Assembly: GCF_024494655.1 (NCBI RefSeq)
Contig: NZ_JANHDL010000002.1
Location: forward strand, 496,001 to 560,000
Direction: 5' to 3'
From: Halorubrum laminariae
GTDB lineage: Archaea; Halobacteriota; Halobacteria; Halobacteriales; Haloferacaceae
Length of the DNA: 64,000 bases
A program made the position numbers and the translations under genes. Position 1 is the stretch's first letter, and every line of letters starts with the position of its first letter. Shown in pieces: positions 35,918 to 45,950 of this stretch. The notes below the pieces were generated by a model. The model was not told the DNA's origin, did not search any database, and worked only from the letters and a program-made list of their open reading frames with translations.

Positions 35918-37795
35918 CTACTCCAACACGACCAACACGTCGCCCATGTCGACGCTGTCGCCCTCGGCGACGTGTACGCTCGCGACGGTGCCGCCGCGCT
36001 CGGCGACCACGTCGTTTTCCATCTTCATCGCCTCCAGTACGCAGACCACGTCGCCGGCGGCGACCTCGTCTCCCTCGCTCACATCGACAGAGAGGATCGT
36101 CCCTTGCATCTCGGCTTCGACCGCCTCGCCGCCCTCTGCCACGTCCACGTCGTCGTCTCCGTCGTCGTCGGTCGCCTGCGGCGGGCGCTGTGTGGAACCG
36201 CTCCCGCCACTCTCGGGCGTCGGAATCGGCCGCGCGCCGCGCTCTTCGAGTTCCACCTCGAAGCGCTTCCCGTTCACCTCGACGGTGAACTCGCGTTCGG
36301 TCACCTCCTCGTCGTCGTCAGAGTCGCTCTCCGTCTCCGTGCCCCATCGATTTTGCGCGTCAGCGACTAGGTCCGGGTCGAGCTCCTCGTCGAGGTATTT
36401 CGTCGTGTGAATCCCGTCGACGAACTGCTCGTCGTCGAGCATGAGCCGGTGGAACGGGACGATCGTGACGACGCCGTCGATGTCGTACTCGGCGAGCGCG
36501 CGCTTCGACCGGGCGAGACACTCCTCGCGGTCCGCGCCCCAGACGATCAGCTTCGCGATCATCGAGTCGTAGTCGGTGACAATCTCGTCGCCCTGACGGA
36601 GCGCGTCGTCGACGCGGACGCCGATCCCGCCCGGCGGGTCGTACGTGTCGAGCGACCCCTCGTTCGCGGGCTGGAACTCCTCTGCGGCGTTCTCGGCGTT
36701 GATCCGGAACTCGATCGCGTGTCCGTCCAGTTCCACCTCGTCCTGCGAGACCGACAAGCCCTCGCCGCTCGCGACGCGGAGCTGCTCTTTGACTATGTCT
36801 ATCCCCGTCAGCTCTTCCGTGACGGTGTGTTCGACCTGAATTCGGGTGTTGACTTCGAGGAAGTAGAAGGGCGTGTCCGGCCCGAGTGGCTCCGTCGGAT
36901 CGCGGTCGGGGTCCTCCTCGACGAGGAACTCCACCGTTCCGGCGTTGGTGTAGTCGGCGGCGGCGACGCCGCGGCGGGCGGCCTCGCCGATCCGCTCGCG
37001 TAACTCGTCCGAGAGAGCCGGGGAGGGACCCTCCTCGATTACCTTTTGGTGGCGGCGCTGGAGCGAGCAGTCGCGCTCGCCGAGGTGGACCACATCACTC
37101 TCGTCGAGGGGGGTCTCGTCCTCACCGCCTTCGGCGGTCGGATCGTCCGCGACGATCTGGACCTCCACGTGTCGGGGGGTCTCCAAGTAGCGCTCCAGGT
37201 AGACGGAGTCGTTCGAGAAGTACGCCTCGCCCTCGCGTTTCGCCGATTCGAGCGCGTCGGCCGCCTCGTCGGCGCTCTCGACAACCTTCATTCCGCGGCC
37301 ACCGCCGCCGCCCTCGGCTTTGATCGCGACCGGGTAGCCGTGCTCGTCTCCGAACTCGCGGACCGCCTCGGGTTCGGTGACGGGCTCCGTCGTTCCGGGG
37401 ACGATCGGCACGTCGGCGTCAGCCATTACCCGGCGAGCGTGGGTCTTCTCGCCGAGCCGTTCCATCGCGTCGCTCGACGGCCCGACCCACGTGATTCCGT
37501 CAGCGGCCTCGACCCGCGCCGCGAAGTCGGCGTTCTCGGCGAGGAAGCCGTAGCCGGGGTGGATCGCGTCGGCGTCGGCAGCGCGTGCCGCCTCGACGAC
37601 CGCCTCGCCGTCGAGGTACGAATCTGCCGCGCGCGCCGGGCCGACGTTGTACGCCTCGTCCGCGTACCGGACGTGGCCGCCGTGTTTGTCGGCGTCGCTG
37701 TACACGGCGACGGTGTCGACGCCGAGCTCCGCACAGGCGCGCATCACCCGCACCGCGATCTCTCCGCGGTTCGCGACGAGAACCTTGTCGAACAT
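35918..37795 (-). CDS. pccA: Acyl-CoA carboxylase biotin carboxylase/BCCP subunit
   Basis: A 625-residue subunit. Biotin carboxylase: [23 protein letters not shown]-grasp glycine loop [11 protein letters not shown], catalytic region [13 protein letters not shown] ~90-residue acidic linker leads to a C-terminal biotinyl domain with the biotin lysine K591 in EAMKMEN. Together with PccB it carboxylates acetyl-CoA and/or propionyl-CoA, feeding the methylmalonyl-CoA route and polyhydroxyalkanoate precursors in haloarchaea. It is the last gene of the pccB-pccX-pccA operon. The usual ~625 length fits. Confidence 0.93.
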   Translation of the reverse strand: MFDKVLVANRGEIAVRVMRACAELGVDTVAVYSDADKHGGHVRYADEAYNVGPARAADSYLDGEAVVEAARAADADAIHPGYGFLAENADFAARVEAADGITWVGPSSDAMERLGEKTHARRVMADADVPIVPGTTEPVTEPEAVREFGDEHGYPVAIKAEGGGGGRGMKVVESADEAADALESAKREGEAYFSNDSVYLERYLETPRHVEVQIVADDPTAEGGEDETPLDESDVVHLGERDCSLQRRHQKVIEEGPSPALSDELRERIGEAARRGVAAADYTNAGTVEFLVEEDPDRDPTEPLGPDTPFYFLEVNTRIQVEHTVTEELTGIDIVKEQLRVASGEGLSVSQDEVELDGHAIEFRINAENAAEEFQPANEGSLDTYDPPGGIGVRVDDALRQGDEIVTDYDSMIAKLIVWGADREECLARSKRALAEYDIDGVVTIVPFHRLMLDDEQFVDGIHTTKYLDEELDPDLVADAQNRWGTETESDSDDDEEVTEREFTVEVNGKRFEVELEERGARPIPTPESGGSGSTQRPPQATDDDGDDDVDVAEGGEAVEAEMQGTILSVDVSEGDEVAAGDVVCVLEAMKMENDVVAERGGTVASVHVAEGDSVDMGDVLVVLE

Positions 37796-37873
37796 TCCTG
37801 CGGGAGTCTTCCACGATAACCCACCTCATTCTGTCGGTCCGTGCCGGCGACAGACTCGGCCCAGACGCCGAAC

Positions 37874-38227
37874 TCAGAACCGCTCAGCGCGCCCGGCGGC
37901 GGTCCACGCGTCCGTCGGGACGCCCTCCGGGACGCGGACACGCCGGCCCTGTAAGCGATCGATCCGCCCGACGAACGACCACCGCTCTTCGTCCCAGTCG
38001 TCCGAGCCGTCGCTCTCGGCGGCCGCAGCTGCCGCGGCTGCCTCACCGTCGCGGAGGTGAGCGGCGACGGCCGCCACGATCGCGGCGGTCTCCGCGTCGT
38101 CGGCGTTCTCGGGGATCGTCAGCCCGGCGAGACCGTCATCCGCCGTCGGAGTCGGTCCGTCCGCCTCGCGTTCCTCTGCGTCGTCCGTCTCGCTCTCCTC
38201 CGAGTCGTCCGGCGTGTTCACCGCCAT
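37874..38227 (-). CDS. pccX: Small third subunit of acyl-CoA carboxylase (PccX-like)
   Basis: A 117-residue protein with an acidic N-terminus, helix [20 protein letters not shown], an Ala run, and a C-terminal [20 protein letters not shown] segment. Its place between pccB and pccA is that of the haloarchaeal PccX, the epsilon-like subunit reported as needed for propionyl-CoA carboxylase in Haloferax. The helix [11 protein letters not shown] also resembles actinobacterial acyl-CoA carboxylase epsilon subunits. The start overlaps the pccB stop by one base (ATGA). Confidence 0.85.
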   Translation of the reverse strand: MAVNTPDDSEESETDDAEEREADGPTPTADDGLAGLTIPENADDAETAAIVAAVAAHLRDGEAAAAAAAAESDGSDDWDEERWSFVGRIDRLQGRRVRVPEGVPTDAWTAAGRAERF

Positions 38228-39771
38228 CAGATCGGAATGTTCCCGTGTTTCTTGTCGGGCTGATCCGAGCGCTTCCCCTTCAGCATCTGGAGGTCGGATA
38301 TCAGGCGGGCGCGGGTCTCCGTGGGCTCGATCACGTCGTCGATGAAGCCGCGGTCCGCGGCGCTGTACGGGTTCGCGAACTCCTCGCGGTACTCGTCTAT
38401 CAGCTCCTGTCTGCGCGCGTCCGGGTCATCGGCCGCGGCCAGTTCTTCTCTGTAGAGGACGTTGACAGCCCCCTTCGGTCCCATCACCGCGATCTCCGCC
38501 GTCGGCCACGCGTAGTTCACGTCGCCGCCGATGTGTTTCGAGGACATCACGCAGTAGGCACCGCCGTACGCCTTCCGGGTGATGACGGTGAGAAGCGGGA
38601 CCGTCGCCTCAGAGAAGGCGTACAGAAGCTTCGCGCCGTGACGGATGATCCCGTTGTGCTCTTGGTCGGTCCCGGGCATGAAGCCGGGAACGTCCTCGAA
38701 GGTGACGATGGGGATGTTAAAGGCGTCACAGAAGCGGACGAACCGCGCGCCCTTCTGGCTCGATTCGATGTCGAGCGTGCCGGCGTTCACTCGGGGGTTG
38801 TTGGCGACGACGCCGACCGAGTGGCCGTCGAGCCGGCCGAAGCCGACGACGATGTTCTTCGCGAAGTTCTCCTGTACCTCGAAGAAGGACCCCTCGTCAA
38901 CGACGCTGCCGATCACGTCCTTCATGTCGTACGGCTTGCGAGGCGCGTCGGGGACGATCTCCGCGAGATCGTCGTCCGCGCGCTCGGGGTCGTCCCACGG
39001 CTCTACGCGCGGCGGGTCCTCGACGTTGTTGGCGGGGAGGTACGAGAGCAGCCGTGCGATGTTGTCGAGCGCGTCCTCCTCGCTCTCCTCGGCGAAGTGC
39101 GCCACGCCGGAGGTCGACGAGTGGGTGACCGCGCCGCCGAGTTCCTCGAAGCTCACCTCCTCGCCGGTGACCGTCTCGATGACATCCGGGCCGGTGATGA
39201 ACATGTGGGAGGTGTCTTTCACCATGAACGTGAAGTCCGTGATCGCCGGAGAGTACACCGCGCCGCCGGCGCACGGCCCCATGATCGCCGAGATCTGGGG
39301 AATCACGCCGGAGGCCTCGGTGTTACGCCGGAATATCTCGGCGAAGCCGCCGAGCGAGGCGACGCCCTCTTGGATCCGAGCGCCCGCGGAGTCGTTGAGC
39401 CCGACGACGGGCGCGCCCACATCCATCGCCTTGTCCATCACCTTGCACACCTTCTCCGCGAACACCTCGCCGAGCGAGCCGCCGAAGACGGTGAAGTCGT
39501 GTGCGAAAACGAACGTCTTTCGCCCGTTCACCTCACCGTACCCCGTCACGACCCCGTCGCCGGGAATCTGCTGTTCTTCCATCCCGAAGGTGTGGTTCCG
39601 GTGCGTGCGGAAGCGGTCGAACTCGTGGAACGTTCCGTCGTCGAGGAAGTAGTCGATGCGCTCGCGCGCGGTCATTTTCCCCTTCTCGTGTTGGGATTCG
39701 ATCCGGTCTTCGCCGCCGCCTTTCGCCGCGCGCTCGCGCCGCTCGCGGAGGTCGTCGATGCGGTCGTCCAT
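38227..39771 (-). CDS. pccB: Acyl-CoA carboxylase carboxyltransferase subunit
   Basis: A 514-residue carboxyltransferase with the two crotonase-fold halves. The first has [20 protein letters not shown] and [10 protein letters not shown]; the second has [20 protein letters not shown] and [11 protein letters not shown]. Motifs match propionyl-CoA carboxylase beta rather than bacterial AccA/AccD. It accepts the carboxyl from the BCCP of PccA. First gene of the operon. ATG 39771 was preferred; GTG 39777 two codons upstream is possible. Confidence 0.94.
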   Translation of the reverse strand: MDDRIDDLRERRERAAKGGGEDRIESQHEKGKMTARERIDYFLDDGTFHEFDRFRTHRNHTFGMEEQQIPGDGVVTGYGEVNGRKTFVFAHDFTVFGGSLGEVFAEKVCKVMDKAMDVGAPVVGLNDSAGARIQEGVASLGGFAEIFRRNTEASGVIPQISAIMGPCAGGAVYSPAITDFTFMVKDTSHMFITGPDVIETVTGEEVSFEELGGAVTHSSTSGVAHFAEESEEDALDNIARLLSYLPANNVEDPPRVEPWDDPERADDDLAEIVPDAPRKPYDMKDVIGSVVDEGSFFEVQENFAKNIVVGFGRLDGHSVGVVANNPRVNAGTLDIESSQKGARFVRFCDAFNIPIVTFEDVPGFMPGTDQEHNGIIRHGAKLLYAFSEATVPLLTVITRKAYGGAYCVMSSKHIGGDVNYAWPTAEIAVMGPKGAVNVLYREELAAADDPDARRQELIDEYREEFANPYSAADRGFIDDVIEPTETRARLISDLQMLKGKRSDQPDKKHGNIPI

Positions 39772-39990
39772 CGTCACGCCGGACCACCCTGAGTCATTAC
39801 CTCGACGGTCACGAAGCGGCGTCAAAAGGATTCCCCTCTCCGACGTTTTCGGGATCGACGTTCGTCGAGTATCGGCACCACCGAGAACGTTGCCGTCGGA
39901 AGCGCCGCCAGTTCGGCGAGCGATCGATCCGCCGCCGATCGGTCATCACAGCCCCTGTCTTCGGTTCACACGCGGGGCTTCGGTTCGACG

Positions 39991-40082
39991 CTTTTAAACC
40001 TCCGATGGACCACTCTTCGGTGAGACAGGCTTCGCCTGTTTCACTGACCCGTAGGAGCGACCTGCGTACTACGGAGGTGAAA
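39991..40082 (+). promoter_or_regulatory. Promoter and candidate L1-binding leader of the L1-L10-L12 operon
   Basis: A TATA-like CTTTTAAACC (39991-40000) is followed by an 11-bp hairpin (40020-40030 with 40034-40044, one G-U pair, loop TTC) that starts where transcription should begin, then CTGACCCGTAGGAGCGACC and a Shine-Dalgarno GGAGGTG just before ATG 40083. In halobacteria the tricistronic mRNA has a ~70-nt leader resembling the 23S rRNA site of L1, by which L1 represses the operon. This leader has the right position and length; the exact L1 motif is my inference. Confidence 0.6.
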
Positions 40083-40721
40083 ATGGCAGACACAATACAA
40101 GAGGCCGTGACCCTCGCACTCGACGATGCCCCCGAGCGGAACTTCCGCGAGACAGTGGACATCGCTATCAACCTGCGAGACCTCGACCTCAACGATCCGT
40201 CGAACCGCATCGACGAGTCCGTCGTGCTGCCGGCTGGAACGGGGCAGGAGACACAGATCGTCGTCTTCGCGGAGGGCGAAACCGCCGTCCGCGCAGAGGA
40301 GGTCGCTGACGAAGTACTCGACAGCGATGACCTCGAAGACTTAGGAGACGACGACGACCGCGCTAAGGATCTGGCCGACGAGACCGACTTCTTCGTCGCC
40401 GAAGCCAACCTGATGCAGGACATCGGTCGGTACCTCGGTACCGTCCTCGGTCCGCGCGGGAAGATGCCTACCCCACTGCAGCCGGACGACGACATCGTCG
40501 ACACCGTCAACCGGATGAAAAACACCGTGCAGCTCCGGTCTCGCGACCGGCGCACGTTCCACACCCGCGTCGGTGCCGAAGACATGGGTGCCGAAGCGAT
40601 TTCGGACAACATCGACGTCATCATCCGGCGACTCGAAGCGGACCTTGAGAAAGGGCCGCTCAACATCGACGGGATCTTCGTGAAGACCACGATGGGTCCC
40701 GCAAAGGAGGTACCCGTATGA
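40083..40721 (+). CDS. rpl1: 50S ribosomal protein L1 (uL1)
   Basis: A 212-residue uL1, of archaeal length. It begins [21 protein letters not shown], carries [11 protein letters not shown], and ends [12 protein letters not shown], all diagnostic. It binds the L1 stalk of 23S rRNA and, in archaea, its own mRNA leader. It has a preceding Shine-Dalgarno, unusual in this mostly leaderless genome. It overlaps rpl10 by 4 nt. An acidic insert ([13 protein letters not shown]) reflects halophily. Confidence 0.96.
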   Translation: MADTIQEAVTLALDDAPERNFRETVDIAINLRDLDLNDPSNRIDESVVLPAGTGQETQIVVFAEGETAVRAEEVADEVLDSDDLEDLGDDDDRAKDLADETDFFVAEANLMQDIGRYLGTVLGPRGKMPTPLQPDDDIVDTVNRMKNTVQLRSRDRRTFHTRVGAEDMGAEAISDNIDVIIRRLEADLEKGPLNIDGIFVKTTMGPAKEVPV

Positions 40722-41761
40722 GCTCGGTCCGGAAGACCGAGACGATCCCGCAGTGGAAGCGCGAGGAAGTCGACGAACTCGTCGACTTCATCGACTCGTT
40801 CAACTCCGTCGGGATCGTTGGCGTCGCCGGCATTCCGAGCCGCCAGCTCCAAGCCATGCGCCGCGAGCTTCACGGCTCCGCAGACGTTCGGATGAGCCGC
40901 AACACGCTCACCGTTCGCGCGCTCGAAGAAGTCGACCAAGGCGTCGAGGAGCTGACCCAGTACATCTCGGGTCAGGTCGCGCTCATCGGCACGAACGACA
41001 ACCCGTTCGGCCTCTTCAAGCAACTCGAAGCGTCGAAGACCCCCGCCCCCATCAACGCGGGCGAGGTCGCCCCCAACGATGTCGTCATCCCCGAGGGTGA
41101 CACCGGCGTCGACCCGGGACCGTTCGTCGGGGAACTCCAGACGATCGGCGCGGCCGCGCGCATCCAAGACGGCTCGATCATGGTCACCGAGGACTCGAAG
41201 GTCCTCGAAGAGGGCGAGGTCGTCGACGACGACCTCGCGAACGTCCTGACTGAACTCGGCATCGAGCCGAAGGAAGTCGGGCTCGACCTGAAGGGCGTCT
41301 ACTCCGAGGGCGTCCTGTTCGAGCCGGACGAGCTCGAAATCGATGTCGACGAGTACGAGGCTGACATCCAGGCCGCCGCGGCCGCCGCGCGCAACCTCTC
41401 TGTCAACGCCGCGTACCCGACGGCAGCCACCGCCGGCACCCTTCTCGCGAAGGCGTCCGGCGAGGCCAAGTCCGTCGGACTGTTCGCGGAGATCGAGAGC
41501 CCGGACGTCGTGCCCGACCTCATCGGGAAGGCTGACGCCCAGCTCCGCGCGCTCGCGGCGCAGATCGACGACGAGGAGGCGCTCCCCGAGGAGCTGCAGG
41601 GCGTCGAAGCCGCCCCGGCCCCGGAGACGGACGACGGCGACGAGGAACAGGCGGAGGAAGACACAGAGGACGCGAACAACACCGAGGACACCGCCGATGC
41701 CGACACCGACGAGGACGACGGCGACGACGGCGGCGACGGCCTCGGTGCGATGTTCGGCTAA
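40718..41761 (+). CDS. rpl10: 50S ribosomal protein L10 (uL10/P0)
   Basis: A 347-residue P0-type protein: [20 protein letters not shown] at the N-terminus, [13 protein letters not shown] (rRNA binding), [20 protein letters not shown], an archaeal insert with [13 protein letters not shown]12-binding helices near 230-290, and an acidic C-terminus ending DGLGAMFG, the tail shared with L12. It anchors L12 dimers on the ribosomal stalk. The extra ~50-residue acidic linker is longer than in non-halophiles. Middle gene of the operon. Confidence 0.96.
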   Translation: MSSVRKTETIPQWKREEVDELVDFIDSFNSVGIVGVAGIPSRQLQAMRRELHGSADVRMSRNTLTVRALEEVDQGVEELTQYISGQVALIGTNDNPFGLFKQLEASKTPAPINAGEVAPNDVVIPEGDTGVDPGPFVGELQTIGAAARIQDGSIMVTEDSKVLEEGEVVDDDLANVLTELGIEPKEVGLDLKGVYSEGVLFEPDELEIDVDEYEADIQAAAAAARNLSVNAAYPTAATAGTLLAKASGEAKSVGLFAEIESPDVVPDLIGKADAQLRALAAQIDDEEALPEELQGVEAAPAPETDDGDEEQAEEDTEDANNTEDTADADTDEDDGDDGGDGLGAMFG

Positions 41762-41779
41762 CACTACGAGGACACACCA

Positions 41780-42121
41780 ATGGAATACGTTTACGCTGCG
41801 CTCATCCTGAACGAGACTGGCGAAGAGATCAACGAAGACAACATCACCGGCGTGCTTGAAGCCGCCGGCGTCGACGTCGAGGAATCCCGCGTCAAGGCGC
41901 TCGTCGCCGCGCTGGAAGACGTCGACATCGAGGAAGCCATCGAGACGGCCGCCGCGGCTCCTGCCGCCGGCGCGGCCGCCAGTGGCTCCGCGGACGACAG
42001 CGCGTCGGACGACGACGGCGAGGAGGAGGCCGACGAAGCCGACGCCGAAGAGGAAGCCGACGACGGAGACGACGAAGAAGACGACGACGGCGGCGAAGGC
42101 CTCGGCGAGCTGTTCGGCTGA
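41780..42121 (+). CDS. rpl12: 50S ribosomal protein L12 (P1)
   Basis: A 113-residue archaeal P1/L12: [20 protein letters not shown] at the N-terminus dimerises and binds L10; an Ala-rich hinge is followed by a very acidic tail ending GEGLGELFG, the factor-binding end. It is not related to bacterial L7/L12. The 18-bp gap from rpl10 carries a purine stretch (TACGAGGACAC) that may serve as a ribosome-binding site. It is the last gene of the operon, recruiting elongation factors. Confidence 0.96.
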   Translation: MEYVYAALILNETGEEINEDNITGVLEAAGVDVEESRVKALVAALEDVDIEEAIETAAAAPAAGAAASGSADDSASDDDGEEEADEADAEEEADDGDDEEDDDGGEGLGELFG

Positions 42122-42263
42122 GACCGGACCTACCCCACGTCATCTCGACGTTCGTCGAGACGCGTTTCGAATTCTCTCATTTTCGCGCCCGCGAGCGACG
42201 GTCACACCGACGAGCGACACGCTCGTACGTGACTCACAAGCCACCGATCGCCGCCGATATCAG

Positions 42264-42518
42264 TCAATCGTCGGCCGGCTCGTGGTACTCCTCGGCCGAG
42301 CGGTGGTACCGCTCCGCCGGTGACCGGGCCCCCGTGTAGAGTCGCACGTCGGGGAACAGCAGGAGTACGCCGAGCACCGTCAGCGCGCCCCCGACGAGAA
42401 GTGCCCACCCCCAGCCGGTGAATATTTCGACGGTGAACTGGAGCGCCCAGACGGCGGCAGCGACCGCGAGGACGCTCACGGCGAATCCGGCGCTCACCTC
42501 CGCAGAGTCGGTCGTCAT
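42264..42518 (-). CDS. Small two-helix membrane protein
   Basis: An 84-residue protein with two hydrophobic helices (about residues 10-30 and 36-56) and an acidic polar tail ending HEPADD. No family recognised. It is convergent with the ribosomal operon with a 142-bp gap in which I see no gene. Start ATG 42518 is preceded by TATTCCCGATAAGG-type AT-richer DNA. Confidence 0.65.
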   Translation of the reverse strand: MTTDSAEVSAGFAVSVLAVAAAVWALQFTVEIFTGWGWALLVGGALTVLGVLLLFPDVRLYTGARSPAERYHRSAEEYHEPADD

Positions 42519-42618
42519 GACTGACTATTCTCCTTATCGGGAATAAGCTATCGCCGCCAGTTATTGACTATGAGAACTAAGGCAAAGGGCGGAGTGAGCG
42601 GACACCAGCGTGACCGAG

Positions 42619-43089
42619 TTAGGCGTCCGTTTCGAGCCGTTCGGAGGGGTCGACCGCCGTCGCGACCTCTTCGCTGTGGTTCACGGCGAGTCCGACACCG
42701 ACGATCGCGCCGTACGCGGCGATCGCGAGCCAGCCGTAGCCGACGACCGTGAGTCCGTCGGGGCTCATCCCGCCGAGCACCCAGCCGAACGACACCGCGG
42801 CCCACGCGGCGAGCGCGACGACGTAGAGATTCAGCGGCGTCCCCGTGACCGAATTTCGCTCGAATCGCTCGATCCGTTCATCGGTCGCGTCCGCCTCGAC
42901 GGCCTCGTCCCGCCGAGCGAACATCCCCGCGGCGACGATCGTGCCAGCCGCGGCGACGGCGAACCAGGCGTACCCGACGACCGGAATCGCCACCGAGATG
43001 ACGCCGAGCGCCCACAGCGCAGTGAAGCCGCCGCCGATCACCGCGAGCGCACAGTACCCACGAAAGCACTGCGTTATCATGTGCCTCAT
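42619..43089 (-). CDS. Four-helix membrane protein, hypothetical
   Basis: A 156-residue protein with four hydrophobic helices in two similar pairs (ALWALGVISVAIPVVGYAWF and VVSFGWV-type region, each ending near GYxWxAxAAxG), a hint of internal duplication, separated by a charged loop (ARRDEAVEADATDERIERFE). A TTTTATAAC box (reverse strand, around 43120) suits a leaderless start at 43089; ATG 43080 is an alternative. Function unknown. Confidence 0.68.
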   Translation of the reverse strand: MRHMITQCFRGYCALAVIGGGFTALWALGVISVAIPVVGYAWFAVAAAGTIVAAGMFARRDEAVEADATDERIERFERNSVTGTPLNLYVVALAAWAAVSFGWVLGGMSPDGLTVVGYGWLAIAAYGAIVGVGLAVNHSEEVATAVDPSERLETDA

Positions 43090-43232
43090 ATAAGATAAGA
43101 TATTATACTGAGGTGTTATAAAATCACCGGCGAGCCGTCGCGTCACTCTCCCACCGCGGTTCAACGGCCGACAGTATCTCGAGTGATAACGAGGCCCGCG
43201 AGTTTTTACACTACTCACCGGAACTACGAGCA

Positions 43233-43424
43233 ATGAACATTGTCGACGGCGACAGGATTGAGTGCGATCGGTGTGAGTCGGTGTTCCCGATCGAGGACGT
43301 TTCGCTGCTCGAAAAAGAGACGAACCGCGACTATGAGCGCGTGCTCTGTGCGGCGTGTCTCGGTGTCGTCGGCGTCCCCAAGGGGTACACGCTCCGTCGC
43401 GACATCAGTCACCTCGCGGGATGA
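43233..43424 (+). CDS. Zinc ribbon micro-protein
   Basis: A 63-residue protein with two Cys-x-x-Cys pairs (CDRC at 11-14, CAAC at 39-42), the arrangement of a zinc ribbon. The C-terminal part (VPKGYTLRRDISHL) is basic for a haloarchaeal protein and may touch nucleic acid. TATA-like GTTTTTACA lies ~28 nt upstream, consistent with a leaderless mRNA. Function unknown. Confidence 0.75.
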   Translation: MNIVDGDRIECDRCESVFPIEDVSLLEKETNRDYERVLCAACLGVVGVPKGYTLRRDISHLAG

Positions 43425-43510
43425 GCCGTCGAGTTCTCCGATCGGACCGCCTCGCTCGCCGCTGCCTTCCCATCGAAGTGCTTTTTTAGCGGCGAGGGAA
43501 ACTCGCGGGC

Positions 43511-43729
43511 ATGGAAATCGACGCGGAACTCCGCCGGCAGATCACGGTCTCGCTGCTGGCGGCCGCGGTATTCATCCTCGGGCTGGTCGGTATCGGTGTA
43601 ACCTTCGGCGGCTCGGCCGCCCTGCCCGAGGCCGGCGCTATCGCGCTCGTCGCACTGCTTGCCGGATTCGTCCTGCTGATGGCACTCGTCGGCGCGTACC
43701 TCATCCGCGCGAAAGATGAGGACGCCTGA
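43511..43729 (+). CDS. Small two-helix membrane protein
   Basis: A 72-residue protein: a charged start (MEIDAELRRQ), two hydrophobic helices (about 12-32 and 42-65) and a charged end (RAKDEDA). The topology resembles haloarchaeal DUF7472-type proteins, a guess by pattern only. It is convergent with priL. Function unknown. Confidence 0.7.
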   Translation: MEIDAELRRQITVSLLAAAVFILGLVGIGVTFGGSAALPEAGAIALVALLAGFVLLMALVGAYLIRAKDEDA

Positions 43730-43834
43730 GCGGGCTACAAATTTTCAGTCCGATTTCGCGGACGCAGATCGCAACTCAACGCTGAGTCTCACAGCGACCG
43801 CTCACAACTTTGATTTCGCCGGTCGTCTGCGCTC

Positions 43835-45097
43835 TCACCGATCGGTCAGGTCGTTCTCGCCGACATCGCCACCAGCCTCGTCGCGGGAGGACTCATCGTC
43901 TCCGTCACCGTCGCCTTCGTGTTGCTCGCGCCAGTCGGTAATCTCGTCGGCCGCCGCCACGCGCTTCTCGTAGTACGCGAGGGGATCGGCGGCCACCTTC
44001 ATGTGGTCGTTCTCGTTGTGACAGATCCCGTAGTTGGCGAGGGTTTCGCAGGTCGGCGGCGGGTACTGCGTCCCGCGGTCGTCTCGTAGATACTCGGTCT
44101 GGTAGCGGATCCCCTCCGCGTCGAGACTCGTGTCGGCACAGAAGGCGACGACCTCGTCGGGCGTCATCCCGATCCCGACGAGAAACGCCATCAGCGCGAA
44201 CGACTCCGGCGGAGACAGCTCCGCGTCCCGCTCGGCCTTCTCGATCAGGTTCGTCATGCACGGCGGGAACAGATCGGGGGCGACGACATCTATCGGCCCA
44301 GCGTACGTTCGCTCGGAGAGCAACCGCTTGAGGTCGGCCACGCCGGATTCCAACTCCGCGGCGATCTCACTGTCGTCGGCCAGCTCGAAGGGGAGCCCCT
44401 CTCGGACGCGGTCCTCGACGGCGGATTCGATCGCGCGCAGCAGGTCGTCGCGAGAGAGACGGACTGCGCCGTCGGCGAGCGCCCGGTTGACGAGTCGCCA
44501 AGACTCCCCCCACGCCGGCGACGTAAGGTCGAGGTACGACCCCACAGCGATCCGGTAGTGGTTACCCGTAGACCCTGTGTTTCCGCCGCTCATGCCCTCG
44601 CTCGCACCGCCGCCGATCCCGTTACCGCCCACACCTCCGCCGCCGATCCCGTTACCGCCGATCGAGGCGGTCGCCTCTGACCGCACCGCGTCGTCGAGGT
44701 CGAACTCGGTCAGCACGTCGGCGAGGGAGACGGTCGGCGTCGACACCGACTGCAGTTCGTCGTCGGTCGCGAGATCCTCGCGGATCCGATCCATCGCAGT
44801 CGCCGCCTCCGCGGCCGCGTACTTCTCGATTGCGGGCTCGGAGTCGAGAAGCGACACGAGGATCCGCGCGATCGGGTACGAGAGCAGCTCCGCCTGCGTG
44901 TCGTAGGCCGAATCGGCGGGGAACGGCCCACTCTCCGACTCGATCGTCCCGTCGAGTAAGGCGCGCTCGACGCGCTCGCGGGCGCGTTCGACCGCTGGCG
45001 CGTCCGCTCCGACGAGTTCCGGCAGCGACACCGCCGCGTCGGCGACGGCCTCGCGGGCGCTCGCGAAGAACGGGTACTTGGCGTCGAGCACGTCCAT
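43835..45097 (-). CDS. priL: DNA primase large subunit
   Basis: A 420-residue PriL. N-terminal helical half begins MDVLDAKYPFFASAREAV; the C-terminal Fe-S domain has four candidate ligands in FPPCMTNL, AFCADTS, PPTCETLANYG and GICHN. With PriS (not in the window) it makes RNA/DNA primers for replication. Near residues 145-175 a glycine-rich insert (GGNGIGGGGVGGNGIGGG) separates the halves, encoded by two near-identical ~23-bp repeats. A ~40-residue acidic tail follows the Fe-S domain. Confidence 0.92.
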   Translation of the reverse strand: MDVLDAKYPFFASAREAVADAAVSLPELVGADAPAVERARERVERALLDGTIESESGPFPADSAYDTQAELLSYPIARILVSLLDSEPAIEKYAAAEAATAMDRIREDLATDDELQSVSTPTVSLADVLTEFDLDDAVRSEATASIGGNGIGGGGVGGNGIGGGASEGMSGGNTGSTGNHYRIAVGSYLDLTSPAWGESWRLVNRALADGAVRLSRDDLLRAIESAVEDRVREGLPFELADDSEIAAELESGVADLKRLLSERTYAGPIDVVAPDLFPPCMTNLIEKAERDAELSPPESFALMAFLVGIGMTPDEVVAFCADTSLDAEGIRYQTEYLRDDRGTQYPPPTCETLANYGICHNENDHMKVAADPLAYYEKRVAAADEITDWREQHEGDGDGDDESSRDEAGGDVGENDLTDR

Positions 45098-45184
45098 GTC
45101 CGCTCCGAGGTAGCAACGGCCGGCGAATAAGCGGTGCGGTCCGCGGCGGGCAGCTGTGGTCCGCGCGGGGGCGTCCCCGAGAGG

Positions 45185-45853
45185 CTACTCGTCGTCCGCG
45201 TCGGCGTCGTCGGCTTCCTCGACAGGTGCGCCCGGCGCGTTCGACTTCACGCTTCGGAGCCCCTGTTTCGCCTTCTGTTTTGAGGCGTATCCTTGGCCGC
45301 CGTCAGCGATGATGTTGCCGTTGTCGTGGCGGAGTCGCCAGCGCCACTCGTCCGCGTTGTCGGTGAACAGCTCGAATGTCGCGCTGCTTCCCCCCTCCTC
45401 GGGCGGTTCCTCGTCGCTGTCGACGTCGATCACGTGGCTCCCGGGCGCGTTCCGCTGGACGCTCTCGATACCAGACCGCGCGTCGCGTTTGTCGCTGTAC
45501 CCCTCTCCGCCGTCGGCAATAATGTTGCCGTTGTCGTGGCGGAGCCGCCAGCGCCACTGGTCCGCGCTGTCGGCGTACAGCTCGAACGTTGCCTTGCTGG
45601 CGACGGCGTCGTCGTCTATCTCGCCGTCGGCCTCGCGCCATTCCATCTCTACCTCGAAGTGAACGGTTTCTCCGTCGCGTTCGAGTTCGACTTCGACGTC
45701 CGGCTCCGCCGCCGGGTCGACCGTCACCGTTCCCGCCTCGTCGACGGGGACGGGCTCGCCGCGGCGGAGCGCGCGAGCGATCCGTCGGAAGTACGTCGCC
45801 ATCGCCTGTCGGCTCCGCGACTGCCGCGACTCGTGGACCGTTTCGTCTGTCAT
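45185..45853 (-). CDS. amphi-Trp domain plus two HVO_2922/YegP-type repeats
   Basis: A 222-residue protein in three parts: an N-terminal amphi-Trp domain (SRQAMATYFRRIARALRRGE ... HFEVEMEWREA), then two ~55-residue DUF1508/YegP-type repeats, each with WRWRLRHDNGNIIADGG and ending in NAPG. The two repeats are very similar in DNA and protein, indicating a fairly recent duplication or gene conversion. YegP-like domains are implicated in stress responses; the function here is unknown. Acidic C-terminal tail. Confidence 0.85.
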   Translation of the reverse strand: MTDETVHESRQSRSRQAMATYFRRIARALRRGEPVPVDEAGTVTVDPAAEPDVEVELERDGETVHFEVEMEWREADGEIDDDAVASKATFELYADSADQWRWRLRHDNGNIIADGGEGYSDKRDARSGIESVQRNAPGSHVIDVDSDEEPPEEGGSSATFELFTDNADEWRWRLRHDNGNIIADGGQGYASKQKAKQGLRSVKSNAPGAPVEEADDADADDE

Positions 45854-45950
45854 ACGTGCTCACATCACACTCAGAACACAAAACGCTATGGCTGCGCCCC
45901 CGTTCGGACGCACGGACAGAGCTAAGTGGCGCTCTCTCGGCTGTCGACGT

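Noticed and set aside
37585..39792. A 735-codon open frame on the plus strand opposite pccA, pccX and pccB
   Set aside because: It is antisense to three genes with clear motifs and has a basic, low-complexity composition; in high-GC genomes long shadow frames are expected.
39809..41764. A 651-codon minus-strand frame opposite rpl1 and rpl10
   Set aside because: The plus strand encodes unmistakable L1 and L10; the antisense frame follows from GC-rich third positions.
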